From NCBI RefSeq assembly GCF_004571025.1, contig NZ_SPQT01000021.1:103192-167191 (forward strand): a DNA stretch of 64,000 bases, in the 5' to 3' direction. The position numbers were made by a program, and so were the translations under genes. Source of the stretch: Bradyrhizobium niftali. GTDB lineage: Bacteria > Pseudomonadota > Alphaproteobacteria > Rhizobiales > Xanthobacteraceae. Below the pieces are notes generated by a model that did not search any database, had not been told where the DNA came from, and worked only from the letters and a program-made list of their open reading frames with translations. Below are positions 1 through 8,304 of the stretch, piece after piece (the stretch's first letter is position 1; each line of letters begins with the position of its first letter).

Positions 1-21
1 TTCCAGGATGTCCAGGAAAGG

Positions 22-360
22 TTAGTTGGCGGCCGGGGTGAACTTCGACACGATGGTCTCAACCGGCTTGAACGCCTGCTTGGCGAGATCGCTGTAGAGG
101 CCGGCGATCTTCTGCGATTCCGCGACGAAGGTCTCGTAGGAGGAACGGGCGAAGTCGGTCTGCGCTTCCATCGCCTTGTCCAGCGACTTCACGCCGGAAA
201 GCTTCTCGACGAAGGACTTGGTGTCTTCGAACGACTTCTTGGTGTAGTCGCCATAGGCGCTGGCGATCGCCTGGAGGCCGTGCTGCACCGAGGTCGCGGA
301 GGCGACGCACTGCTCGAACTGCTCTTTCCCGTAGCTCTGAAAGTCTTCAACTTTGAACAT
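22..360 (-). CDS. Phasin family protein (PHB granule-associated)
   Basis: A 112-residue all-helical protein without a signal peptide. Its composition and start (MFKVEDFQSYGKEQFEQC) match the phasin_2 family, which coats polyhydroxybutyrate granules in the cytoplasm and controls their size and number. I start it at the ATG at 360 rather than at upstream ATGs because the phasin homology begins there and because the promoter and operator region lies just upstream at about 420-465. It ends near the left edge of the window, so its downstream neighbour is not visible. Two PhaR-like dyads upstream suggest repression by PhaR when no polymer is present. Length and sequence are ordinary for the family. 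Confidence 0.9.
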   Translation of the reverse strand: MFKVEDFQSYGKEQFEQCVASATSVQHGLQAIASAYGDYTKKSFEDTKSFVEKLSGVKSLDKAMEAQTDFARSSYETFVAESQKIAGLYSDLAKQAFKPVETIVSKFTPAAN

Positions 361-421
361 TTCGGAATCCTTTTCCCTGGCTCGCGTCCGGAAGCCCCGG
401 CTCCCTGACATTGCCCACAAA

Positions 422-465
422 TAGTGCAACGCACAAAAAAGTCAAGAATCTTGTGCGACGCACAA
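422..465 (-). promoter_or_regulatory. Phasin promoter with two PhaR-like operators
   Basis: Two dyads of the same shape lie 29 bp apart: TAGTGCAACGCACAA (422-436) and TTGTGCGACGCACAA (451-465). The second is a perfect palindrome around one central base. Read on the minus strand, a TTGACT -35-like hexamer followed about 16 bp later by TATTTG places the proximal dyad between -35 and -10, a position suited to repression. TGC/GCA-type dyads upstream of phasin genes are the known pattern for the PHB regulator PhaR in alphaproteobacteria. The PhaR assignment is inference from sequence and context. Confidence 0.6.
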
Positions 466-749
466 AAATTAGATCTAAACCGTGGAGATTCCCGGGGTTT
501 CCCGCAAGGGTTCCTTAAGCTTTTGGAAACCGCGGACCCCTACTTTGATTCCCTGGACGTGTTCAGCTTCCGCAAGCGGCCAAAAGCCGTTTGAGAACAT
601 CACCTTAGCCAGAACAGCGGCTCAGGCCCAACGTCCCCCGCGGCAGACACCCGCGGAGGGGCAGCCTGAGCAGGTAATGATCCCGGGTCGATTGGGCACA
701 ATTTCGCCTCACGGGCCGGTGATCAAGTCAGAAACGGGGACGGGGTTTC
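466..749. other. Intergenic region upstream of carboxypeptidase gene
   Basis: This stretch separates the phasin operators from the carboxypeptidase start. It includes a G-rich tract (about 733-745) just before the ATG at 750 that can act as a ribosome-binding region. I find no RNA gene, repeat or convincing short gene. The open frame at 482-760 has atypical composition and overlaps the next gene start. Confidence 0.4.
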
Positions 750-2582
750 ATGCTTCGTAAAAACTTGTCTTCCTCGCGCTTGGCGCGGGTCGGGGTTTTC
801 GGGCTTCTTACGGTCACCACCGCGGTCATCTTCACCACCGATGCTGCCGAGGCGCGGCGTCACCGCCGCCATTACGCGCACCACCGGGTGCAGCGCGATG
901 TGTCCGAGAGTTCAAGCCCGAAATTCGCGTCGATCATCGTCGACGGCAATTCCGGCTCCGTGCTTCAGGCAACGAGCCCCGACGGGATCCGCCATCCGGC
1001 CTCGCTGACCAAGATCATGACGCTCTATCTGCTGTTCGAGCGTCTCGAGTCCGGCAAGATGAAGCTCGACACCGAGTTGCCGGTGTCGCAGCACGCCGCC
1101 GATCAGGATCCGACCAAGCTGAACCTGCGTGCCGGCCAGACCATCCGCGTCGAGGACGCGATCAAGGGTCTCGTCACCCGCTCCGCCAACGACGCCGCCG
1201 TGGTGATCGCGGAAGCGATCGCCGGCGACGAGGACGACTTCGCCCAGATGATGACGCGCAAGGCGCGTTCGCTCGGAATGTCCAAGACGGTCTACCGGAA
1301 TGCCAACGGCCTTCCCAACGACGAGCAGGTCACGACCGCGCGCGATCAGGCCACGCTCGGCCGCGCCATCCAGGAGCGCTTCCCGCGCTACTACCGCTAT
1401 TTCGCAACCTCGACGTTCAACTGGCGCGGCCAGTCGATCCGGAACCATAACCACCTGCTCGGCAGCGTCGAGGGCGTGGACGGCATCAAGACCGGCTACA
1501 CCCGCGCCTCCGGCTTCAACCTCGTGAGCTCGATGCGCCGCGGCAACCGCCACCTGATCGGCGTGGTGCTGGGCGGCCGCAGCGGCGGTTCGCGCGACGC
1601 CATCATGCGCAACCTGCTCGCCGAGAATCTCGAGAAGGGCGCGACCACGCACACCGTCGCCGCAGTCACCGAGCGCAACGGCTCTGACGCCGCTGCCGAG
1701 GTCGCGGATGCGTCAGATACCCCGGCCCGCACCGCTCCGCAGGCCCAGGCCGCCGCCGTCCCTGCTCCCGAAGCGGCCCCGTCGCGTCTTGCCTCGCGCC
1801 TGTCTACGCTTGCGGCCGCCACCGCCGCAATGCCGCCCGCTCAACCCAAGCCTGAAGCTCGGCCGACTGAATCCAAGATCGAGCCCGCGCCGCTCACCAA
1901 TGGCGTGATCTCCAGCCAGCCGCTCTCGATCATCCCGGGCTCGTCCGAACCGATGAAGCCGGTCCGGGTCAAGACGGTGCAGGTCAAGGCCGGCGCCGTG
2001 AAGGTCGCCTCCGCCGCTCCGGCTCAGGTCGCGCCGCAGGTTACCAGCACGGTTGCGTCCCGCTCCGACGTCGCGGAAACCTCCGGCGCCGTCGTCGCCC
2101 GGGCCGATCTGATCAACAAGCCCGAATTCCAGAGCCAACCGGAAGCGCCGAAGGCGGAAGTCGCCCGCACCGAGCTGCCGCGGCAGCCGGCCGGCTTCGG
2201 CACCGGCAACGGCGTCCTCGGCGTGCTGCCGGCTGCAACCGCCGCGCCCACCCCGGCCGCTCCGAAACTCGCGTCCGCCGACCCGGCGCCGCAGCCGATC
2301 CAGATGAGCGCCACCACCAAGCCGGTCGTCACCCACAGCGGCTGGATCGTCCAGGTCGGCGCGCTCGAGAGCGAGAACGAAGCCCAGCAGCGCATCGATG
2401 CCGCGCGCAGCTCGGCCCGCGGCCTGCTCAGCAAGGCCGATCCGTTCACAGAGCCGGTCGTCGCCAAGGACAATCGCAAGCTCTATCGCGCCCGCTTCGC
2501 CGGGCTCGAGCGGGATCAGGCCGAAGCCGTCTGCCGCGCCCTGAAGCGCGCCGACATCTCCTGCATCACCGTCCGCAACTGA
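750..2582 (+). CDS. D-alanyl-D-alanine carboxypeptidase (S11) with SPOR domain
   Basis: A 610-residue exported penicillin-binding protein of peptidase family S11 (DacF/DacA type), which trims the terminal D-Ala from peptidoglycan stem peptides in the periplasm. A signal peptide covers about residues 1-35. The three catalytic motifs are present: SLTK with Ser85 and Lys88, SAN at 145-147 and KTG at 247-249. Residues about 300-525 form a long Ala/Pro-rich, probably disordered linker. The last ~80 residues (from GWIVQVGA) look like a SPOR domain, which binds denuded glycan strands at the septum. The SPOR tail points to action at the division site. It is followed by a strong hairpin terminator. 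Confidence 0.93.
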   Translation: MLRKNLSSSRLARVGVFGLLTVTTAVIFTTDAAEARRHRRHYAHHRVQRDVSESSSPKFASIIVDGNSGSVLQATSPDGIRHPASLTKIMTLYLLFERLESGKMKLDTELPVSQHAADQDPTKLNLRAGQTIRVEDAIKGLVTRSANDAAVVIAEAIAGDEDDFAQMMTRKARSLGMSKTVYRNANGLPNDEQVTTARDQATLGRAIQERFPRYYRYFATSTFNWRGQSIRNHNHLLGSVEGVDGIKTGYTRASGFNLVSSMRRGNRHLIGVVLGGRSGGSRDAIMRNLLAENLEKGATTHTVAAVTERNGSDAAAEVADASDTPARTAPQAQAAAVPAPEAAPSRLASRLSTLAAATAAMPPAQPKPEARPTESKIEPAPLTNGVISSQPLSIIPGSSEPMKPVRVKTVQVKAGAVKVASAAPAQVAPQVTSTVASRSDVAETSGAVVARADLINKPEFQSQPEAPKAEVARTELPRQPAGFGTGNGVLGVLPAATAAPTPAAPKLASADPAPQPIQMSATTKPVVTHSGWIVQVGALESENEAQQRIDAARSSARGLLSKADPFTEPVVAKDNRKLYRARFAGLERDQAEAVCRALKRADISCITVRN

Positions 2583-2602
2583 TCTCCTGCACCGTTCCGA
2601 AA

Positions 2603-2632
2603 AAAATGCCCGCGCCTTGCGCGGGCATTTTT
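2603..2632 (+). terminator. Rho-independent terminator
   Basis: A 13-bp stem (AAAATGCCCGCGC with its complement) closes a CTT loop and runs into a T-rich tract, 20 bp after the carboxypeptidase stop codon. The A-rich 5' arm makes it potentially bidirectional for the converging J-domain gene. Confidence 0.85.
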
Positions 2633-2803
2633 GTTTTCGGCATGCGGCCGCCAAAGTCAGTTCCGCGACAACCTCTCGTCAACAATTTACGGTTAAATTT
2701 CTACTCAAGAGATCGACCACGCCGACAATGGCGGGCATCGGGGCGACGACAGACAGAGCAACGGAGCTCACGCGGTACGAGCGTTTGTAGCGTGGTGCCG
2801 GAG

Positions 2804-3529
2804 TTAGCCGTTATGCGTGCGAAGCAGAGTATCCTTGGCCTCGTTTACCCGGGCAGCGAGATACGTCGAGCCCCCCTGGTCGGGATGGAGTTTCTTCATC
2901 AAGGACTTGTGGGCCCGGCTGATGTCGTCACGCCCCGCTCCCGGCTGCAAGCCAAGGATCTGATAGGCCTCCTCCGCCGTCATTTTGCCGCTCGCCGCCG
3001 TGCGGCGCTGCCCCCCTGCCGCATCGCCCTGCGCGTTCTGACGCCAGGCGGGAAAGCGGCGGTCCAGATAGCTTTCAAGTAAGGCCACGCTCTCGGCGTC
3101 GAACGCCGGGACCATCGCCAGCAGGCCGGCGAGATCGAACTCGTCGAGATCGTGCCCGGCGTGAGGCCCGGCAACGATCTGGCCTCCGAGCCGGCCAGAA
3201 TCGTGGTCGAGCCGCATGTCGAGGAATTGCGAGCGCACGCGCGAGGCCTGCCCGGACGCGGGCGCCGCGCCGCCACCGAACAGCCCGCCAATATTGCCGA
3301 AGCCGGCATTCGCCAACGGCGTCCAGCCGAGCAGCCCGGCGCCGAAAATCCCGAGCGGGATCGCGACCGCCAGCTCGCCCCGCAAGCCCGTGAAAGCCGC
3401 AACCGCCAGCGCCACCACGCCGCCGCCGAACTTGATGGTGCGCGCCAGCACCGCGGGATTGGCGGCGCGGAACATCTGAAGCAGCAGATAAAGCGTGATA
3501 ACGGCGACAGCGCCGGCGATCAGGGTCAT
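2804..3529 (-). CDS. Membrane-anchored J-domain protein
   Basis: A 241-residue protein with two hydrophobic N-terminal segments (about residues 3-20 and 30-75) and a C-terminal J domain (about 180-241). The HPD motif needed to stimulate DnaK ATPase is present in KKLHPDQGG. This arrangement, with the J domain at the C terminus behind a membrane anchor, resembles the TIM14/Pam18-like DnaJ proteins common in alphaproteobacteria. It would recruit DnaK to the inner membrane. It lies 75 bp downstream of the VWA-domain gene on the same strand and may be co-transcribed. The client process is unknown. Confidence 0.88.
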   Translation of the reverse strand: MTLIAGAVAVITLYLLLQMFRAANPAVLARTIKFGGGVVALAVAAFTGLRGELAVAIPLGIFGAGLLGWTPLANAGFGNIGGLFGGGAAPASGQASRVRSQFLDMRLDHDSGRLGGQIVAGPHAGHDLDEFDLAGLLAMVPAFDAESVALLESYLDRRFPAWRQNAQGDAAGGQRRTAASGKMTAEEAYQILGLQPGAGRDDISRAHKSLMKKLHPDQGGSTYLAARVNEAKDTLLRTHNG

Positions 3530-3604
3530 GACCGGAATATAGGCGCCCTGTTGCCAAAAAGCATGGCGTCCTTTCGCCCGTCCGCATTTGGCGGATGTGA
3601 CCGG

Positions 3605-4354
3605 CTACTTCATCTGGCCGATCAGCTGGGCCGCACCGCTCGCGCTCTTCGCCAGCTTCAACAACGCCTCGCGGCCGCCGGCGGCATAGGTCGCGGCTGC
3701 CCGCAACAGCTCGCGCAGCTGTGCCGCCGCGCCGGGATCGAAACGGCACCAGGCACCGCCGGTCAGGCGCGCGATCTCGCGAAAGGCCTGCTCGGCCACC
3801 GCGTCATGCCCTTCCTGAAACACAAATACCGGCACCTTGAGCATGCCGAGCTCGCCGGCCTTGGCGCAGAGCTCGTCAACCTGCTCCTCCATCGCGTCGC
3901 CGACGAAGACCACGGCCCTTACGCCCGATGCGACCGCCTCGCGCCGCGCCTCGCTCAGCACCTTGCCGATCTGGGTGTCGCCGCCGCGGCAATCGATCTT
4001 GCTCATCAGCGTCGCGAGCCTGGCGCTGTCGGAGATCCACCCCGTGGCACGGCACTCGTTGAAGCCGCGATAGTAGACCAGCCGGATGTCGAGGCTGCCG
4101 AGCGCCGCGGTCTCACGAAACATGTCGGCCTGGAGCGCGCAGGCCATGTCCCAGGTCGGCTGCCGGCTCATCGTCGCATCCAGCGCGAAGATCAGCCGCC
4201 CTTTCGCGCCCGGAGCATGCGGTGACAGCGCACGCGCCTTGGCGACAAAGGCGGCGATATCGTCCGAGGTCGACGTCCCGGCCTGCGGCACCGCGCCGCC
4301 TGCTTGCGGCGAGACGGCACCGCGGCCGCGCGGTTTGATAGGTTCGCCCGACAT
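3605..4354 (-). CDS. VWA domain-containing protein
   Basis: A 249-residue cytoplasmic protein with a von Willebrand A-like fold. The stretch LIFALDATMSRQPTW gives a MIDAS-like D-x-T-x-S motif, and later segments (AVVFVGDAMEE, VPVFVFQEGHD) are typical beta strands of the fold. The first ~55 residues are polar and Pro/Ala-rich. Proteins of this kind usually act as metal-dependent binding partners. The only context clue is the downstream J-domain gene, which suggests a chaperone- or assembly-related job. No specific function can be assigned. Confidence 0.8.
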   Translation of the reverse strand: MSGEPIKPRGRGAVSPQAGGAVPQAGTSTSDDIAAFVAKARALSPHAPGAKGRLIFALDATMSRQPTWDMACALQADMFRETAALGSLDIRLVYYRGFNECRATGWISDSARLATLMSKIDCRGGDTQIGKVLSEARREAVASGVRAVVFVGDAMEEQVDELCAKAGELGMLKVPVFVFQEGHDAVAEQAFREIARLTGGAWCRFDPGAAAQLRELLRAAATYAAGGREALLKLAKSASGAAQLIGQMK

Positions 4355-4473
4355 GCCTTGGCCCAGTGTGAACGGCTAATGTGGTTAGCGCGTGCAGCCC
4401 GGTCAATGTGCAAAGCCTCCGCGGGCGGGCGCCGGCGGAGGCTTTGAAAGTCGTTTCTGACTGGATGAATACG

Positions 4474-5334
4474 TCAGCTCTTGGCGGGCGCCATCAGGGC
4501 GACCGGACCGGGCTCGAGAATATTGGGCGGGGACGATTGCGTATCAACCGGCGCCACCTCGCTGTCAGTCGCGCTCAGGAACTTGTCGAGCATGCTCTGG
4601 ATCGAGTTCTTGGCCACATCCGGACCGGTGTCGCGCATGTCGTTGTGCTGGAATTCGGTCTTCACGACCTGGATGCCGGCCTTCTCGCATTCCTCGTCGC
4701 TCGGGATCACGCCCGCATCGGCCTTGAACTGCGGATCGGTGGAGCGGAACGACAGGATCTTGAACTTGCCGGCGGTGACGAACGGCACGCGCAGATTGTC
4801 GAGCGTGACGACCTTCTTGACCTCATCCGGATACTGCTTGGCGAAGTACATCGTGATGTCGCCGCCCATGGAGTGGCCGACCATCGTCACCTTCTCGTAA
4901 TCGGCGTTGGGCTGAACCTTCTTCATCTCCTGCATCGCCAGATGGATGTTGGCCACACCGCGCAGGATCTGCGGCAACCGGCCGACATAGAGCTCGCCGG
5001 GCTTGGTCACCATCGGAGGATCGGTCGGCAAATCATGCTGCGGGCTCACGACGAGGTAGCCGCGCGCAGCGAAAATGTTGGCGAGGAAGCCGTACTCGGT
5101 GTTCTTGACGGTGTTGCCGTGGTTGATCACGGCCACAGGCATCGTGATCATGCCGGCATCGGCCTGCATTTCCTTGTCGCGACGGATCGCGATATCGACA
5201 GGCACCGGACGGTTGTCGCGCGAAGCGTCGTAGAAGGTGATGGTCTCATGCCTGATCGCCCACTTGCTCGCCGTGAAATAGGCGACGCCGCAGAGGGCAC
5301 TGACCGAAACCAGAACGGCAATTCCACGCTTCAT
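4474..5334 (-). CDS. Secreted alpha/beta hydrolase
   Basis: A 286-residue alpha/beta-fold hydrolase with an N-terminal hydrophobic segment (about 1-22) that is either a signal peptide or an anchor. The nucleophile elbow is GHSMGG (Ser at about residue 155), preceded by an oxyanion-region NHGNT, with a likely catalytic His in the distal part (QHNDMRD). It resembles dienelactone-hydrolase or chlorophyllase-like alpha/beta hydrolases; the substrate cannot be read from sequence. It stands alone on the minus strand. About 150 bp upstream is a dyad very like the two at the phasin promoter, so co-regulation with PHB metabolism is possible but unproven. Confidence 0.85.
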   Translation of the reverse strand: MKRGIAVLVSVSALCGVAYFTASKWAIRHETITFYDASRDNRPVPVDIAIRRDKEMQADAGMITMPVAVINHGNTVKNTEYGFLANIFAARGYLVVSPQHDLPTDPPMVTKPGELYVGRLPQILRGVANIHLAMQEMKKVQPNADYEKVTMVGHSMGGDITMYFAKQYPDEVKKVVTLDNLRVPFVTAGKFKILSFRSTDPQFKADAGVIPSDEECEKAGIQVVKTEFQHNDMRDTGPDVAKNSIQSMLDKFLSATDSEVAPVDTQSSPPNILEPGPVALMAPAKS

Positions 5335-5680
5335 TTTCGTCCTCAGCCTCAGGCTCTTGCGGCCTGAATCCCTGTTGAAAATCGTGTTGTTCCGGAGCTC
5401 TTCGGCCCCTGGTCGCCTATTCGCTAATATATGTCACAGGCACGTGACAGGAAGGCCAAATATTGTGAACCGGCAGCCCTTTCATTGTGCGCCGCACACG
5501 TTTCTTGGGCACCCCCTCTCTGATACGACTACGTCAGGCTGTACGTCACCATAGGACACAACCGGCCTCGATTGGGTTCAATTTCGCAGTAAACGTAGAA
5601 TGAAAACGGCCGAAGGCGCGCTCAGTTCCCACGGGGACCAGCCCCATGAGGTTGCCCGGAAGTAGCGATATACCGCTAAC
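5335..5680. other. Intergenic region with a PhaR-like dyad
   Basis: This 346-bp stretch has no gene that I can support. It contains TTGTGCGCCGCACAC at 5485-5499, an 11-bp perfect GTGCG-C-CGCAC dyad with nearly matching flanks. It differs from the phasin-distal operator at 451-465 only in the central base and the last base. It also holds a CACGTGACAG-type sequence near 5442. The mipZ stop codon borders it on the right. Confidence 0.5.
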
Positions 5681-6604
5681 TTAGGCGCCGAGGATGTCGT
5701 GGACCTCGAGCGGCTTGTCGACCTGGCTGAACCACTCGGCCCGATTGGCCGCGCGGCGGCGGCCGCGCTCGTCGAGCGGCAGCTTGAGCTGGCGGAGCAG
5801 GCTCGTCACCTCCTCCCGCGCAGTGAGATGGCCGAGATTGGGCCGCATGCCGAGCGTCGCCTCGTCGATCTCGTCGAGGGCGGTGAGGCCGCGCGGGAAG
5901 AATTCGCGGTAGACGACGCGCTCGGCGAAGCCGTCGACATAGCGGAAGCCGAGCCGCAGCGACAGATCCTTCAACCCCTCGGCGACGAGCTGCTTGTTGC
6001 GCGAGCCGAGCATGGACAGGCGGTTGCGCACCACGATCCAGTCGGTGCTCGAGCCGTCGAGCTGACGACGCTTGCGCCTGACATCGCGCACCATCTCGGC
6101 ATAGTGGCTCTCGCCGGTGACCGCATAGTTGGCGGGGTCGACGGTGCCGAGCACGTCGAAATCGAGGAAGCTGTCGTTGATCGGCGTGACCAGCGTGTCG
6201 GCCATCGAATGGGCGAGTCGCATCAGGTAGCTGTCGGTGCCGGGCGTATCGATGACGATGAAATCGAAACTGCTCTCGACCGCCGAGACCGCTTCCATGA
6301 ACTGCTGGAACTCGGAGTTCTCGTTCTCGGCAATCTGCATGGTCTCGCCGAGCTTGATGCAGCGATGCACCGGCAACTCGAGGTCGAGCTTGGTGCGGCG
6401 AGCCCAGGCGGCGCGGTTGTCGATGTAGTGCGTAAAGCTTTGCTGGCGGCAGTCGAGATCGATGGTGGCGACGCGCTGACCGGCCTTCAGGAGCGCAACC
6501 GCGATATGCAAGGCCGTGGTCGATTTGCCGGAGCCGCCCTTCTCGTTACCCAGCACAACGACGTGCGCCGAGCCGGATTGGCCTTGGCTAGCCTGCACAA
6601 GCAT
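5681..6604 (-). CDS. mipZ: Division-plane positioning ATPase MipZ
   Basis: A 307-residue ParA/MinD-superfamily ATPase with the deviant Walker A motif NEKGGSGKST near the N terminus, the switch segment ATIDLDCRQQS and the mid-protein strand VIDTPGTDSYLMR. The distinctive run TIDLDCRQQSFTHYIDNRAAW is close to Caulobacter MipZ, which forms a bipolar gradient through ParB and inhibits FtsZ away from midcell. I chose the ATG at 6604 because the upstream in-frame codon at 6616 is TTG and the added residues show no homology. It faces panC divergently across about 280 bp. Confidence 0.9.
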   Translation of the reverse strand: MLVQASQGQSGSAHVVVLGNEKGGSGKSTTALHIAVALLKAGQRVATIDLDCRQQSFTHYIDNRAAWARRTKLDLELPVHRCIKLGETMQIAENENSEFQQFMEAVSAVESSFDFIVIDTPGTDSYLMRLAHSMADTLVTPINDSFLDFDVLGTVDPANYAVTGESHYAEMVRDVRRKRRQLDGSSTDWIVVRNRLSMLGSRNKQLVAEGLKDLSLRLGFRYVDGFAERVVYREFFPRGLTALDEIDEATLGMRPNLGHLTAREEVTSLLRQLKLPLDERGRRRAANRAEWFSQVDKPLEVHDILGA

Positions 6605-6886
6605 GGTGATCCTCAACGCCCCTAAGCAATATCTTCGAGTTGACCGCGTCTGCGGTCAAGTGAAATGCGTGACAGGATAACGAAATCACAGCGCGTTAGT
6701 CGTCATCATGAATCGCGTCGCCGCATCACGCCTGTGATCCAGCCCACGATGTCGCGACAGCCTCAGCAGCTTTGCGCGGGATGCTGTGCCGCATCCGGAT
6801 GCATGGCGTCCACGATGGCTGCTTGTTAAGGTTAGCCGGCTGCGCTGCAGGCCGCGCCCAACCCATCCGCAAGCCCCCGAGTCCCG

Positions 6887-7738
6887 ATGCAACGAAGCCC
6901 CCTGATCGCCCGTACGGTCCCTGCGCTCCGACGCGCCGTCGATAATCTTCGCAAGCGAAAGGCCACGATCGCGCTGGTCCCGACCATGGGGGCGCTCCAT
7001 GACGGCCATGTGTCGCTGGTGCGCCTCGCCAGGCGGCGCGCAAGCCGCGTCGTGGTCTCGATCTTCGTCAACCCGACTCAATTCGCCCCGACCGAGGATT
7101 TCGGCGCCTATCCCCGGACGTGGAAGGCCGACATCGCCAAGCTCGCGGCCGAGGACGTCGACATCGTCTGGCACCCCGGCGTCGAGGCCATGTATCCGCA
7201 GGGCTTTGCAACCCGAATCGTGCCGGAGGGTCCGGCGCTGGCCGGCCTCGAGGACCGTTTCCGGCCCCACTTTTTCGGTGGCGTCGCCACCGTCGTCGGC
7301 AAGCTGTTCACGCAATGCGGTCCGGACCTCGCGATCTTCGGCGAGAAGGACTTTCAGCAATTGCGGGTGGTGACGCAGATGGCGCGGGATCTCGATCTCG
7401 GCGTCAAGGTGATCGGCTCCCGCACCGTGCGCGAGCGCGACGGGCTCGCGATGTCATCGCGCAACGTCTATCTCTCCCCGCAGGAGCGGCAGACCGCGAC
7501 CACGCTCTACCGCGCCATGAAGGACAGCGCCGGGCGCATCCGCGCCGGCGAGGCCATCGCGCCGGCGATGGCGCGCGGCGCCGCGACAATCGAGGCGGCC
7601 GGCTTCGTGCTCGACTATTTCGAGGCCCGTCACGCCGAGACGCTGGCACAGATCACCTCGCGCAAGGACGGCCCGTTGCGGATCCTGGTCGCAGCCAAGC
7701 TCGGCACGACCCGGCTGATCGACAATATCGCGGTCTGA
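6887..7738 (+). CDS. panC: Pantothenate synthetase
   Basis: A 283-residue cytoplasmic enzyme that condenses pantoate and beta-alanine with ATP hydrolysis to AMP, the last step of pantothenate (vitamin B5) synthesis. The hallmark PTMGALHDGH (residues 32-41) carries the HIGH-like nucleotidyl-transfer motif. The segments VVSIFVNPTQF, FFGGVATVV, IFGEKDFQQL and RERDGLAMSSRN are all conserved in PanC, the last corresponding to the KMSKS region. Length matches the family. No panB or panD is visible next to it. Its stop codon overlaps the first base of a palindromic repeat. Confidence 0.96.
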   Translation: MQRSPLIARTVPALRRAVDNLRKRKATIALVPTMGALHDGHVSLVRLARRRASRVVVSIFVNPTQFAPTEDFGAYPRTWKADIAKLAAEDVDIVWHPGVEAMYPQGFATRIVPEGPALAGLEDRFRPHFFGGVATVVGKLFTQCGPDLAIFGEKDFQQLRVVTQMARDLDLGVKVIGSRTVRERDGLAMSSRNVYLSPQERQTATTLYRAMKDSAGRIRAGEAIAPAMARGAATIEAAGFVLDYFEARHAETLAQITSRKDGPLRILVAAKLGTTRLIDNIAV

Positions 7739-7823
7739 AGCGCGATGACGACATCGCGCTTCAGGTTATTGTTTGAGCATGATCTTTCCGGAAAACCGCT
7801 ACGCGCTTTTCCGGGTCATGCTC
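7738..7823. repeat. Two-hairpin palindromic repeat, copy A (GAGCATGATC family)
   Basis: The first hairpin has AAGCGCGATG paired with CATCGCGCTT around ACGA (7738-7761). The second is a larger imperfect palindrome, GAGCATGATC at 7775 to GGTCATGCTC ending at 7823. The same composite unit occurs at 13801-13901, and its second hairpin occurs in reverse at 54263-54311. It exactly fills the space between the converging panC and DUF1489 stop codons and may serve as a bidirectional terminator. Confidence 0.8.
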
Positions 7824-8262
7824 AGAGCAGCCCGAGATCGCGCAGCTCGCGCCGCATCGGCTCCGGCATTGCCGCGATGGTGCCCGCGGCGGACTTGCCG
7901 AGATCCGGCGGCACGGAATCATCGGCGAGATAGCGCCAGCCCTGGAACGGGCGCATCGGCCGCGGCGAGACCGGGATCACCTTCGGCTGCATCACGATCC
8001 GGCAGCGCCCGATGCCGTCCTTGTCGCGGAACGGCTCGATGCCGATGATCTTTTCGCGCGCGGCGATCTCGCCCTTGATGACCCAATAGAGCGACCCGCC
8101 CGAGAGGATCTCGGCGTCGCGCTTGGGCACCATGCGGGTGATGTGGATGTGATGTTGCGGCAGACCCTTCTTCTTGGCGGTCTGCATCCGTTCGGCCACC
8201 CACTCCTTCAATTCCTTGACGGAGTCGCAGCCGACGGCGAGCTTGATCAGATGGAGTGGCAT
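7822..8262 (-). CDS. DUF1489 family protein
   Basis: A 146-residue soluble protein that I recognise as the DUF1489 family, widespread in Rhizobiales and of unknown function. Recognisable conserved segments are LHLIKLAVGCDSV at the N terminus, the HHIHITRMVPKR stretch, GSLYWVIKGEIAAR and PFQGWRYL. It has no signal peptide or membrane segment. The stop codon lies inside the terminal bases of palindromic repeat copy A. It is convergent with panC and stands upstream of no visible operon partner. Confidence 0.85.
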   Translation of the reverse strand: MPLHLIKLAVGCDSVKELKEWVAERMQTAKKKGLPQHHIHITRMVPKRDAEILSGGSLYWVIKGEIAAREKIIGIEPFRDKDGIGRCRIVMQPKVIPVSPRPMRPFQGWRYLADDSVPPDLGKSAAGTIAAMPEPMRRELRDLGLL

Positions 8263-8304
8263 GCCCCAGCATTAGCGGGCCGGCCGCAGGTTTTCAAAGC
8301 CGAA

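Noticed and set aside
482..760. Open frame of 92 codons upstream of the carboxypeptidase
   Set aside because: It overlaps the carboxypeptidase start, has no ribosome-binding site and a low-complexity translation with no recognisable domain.
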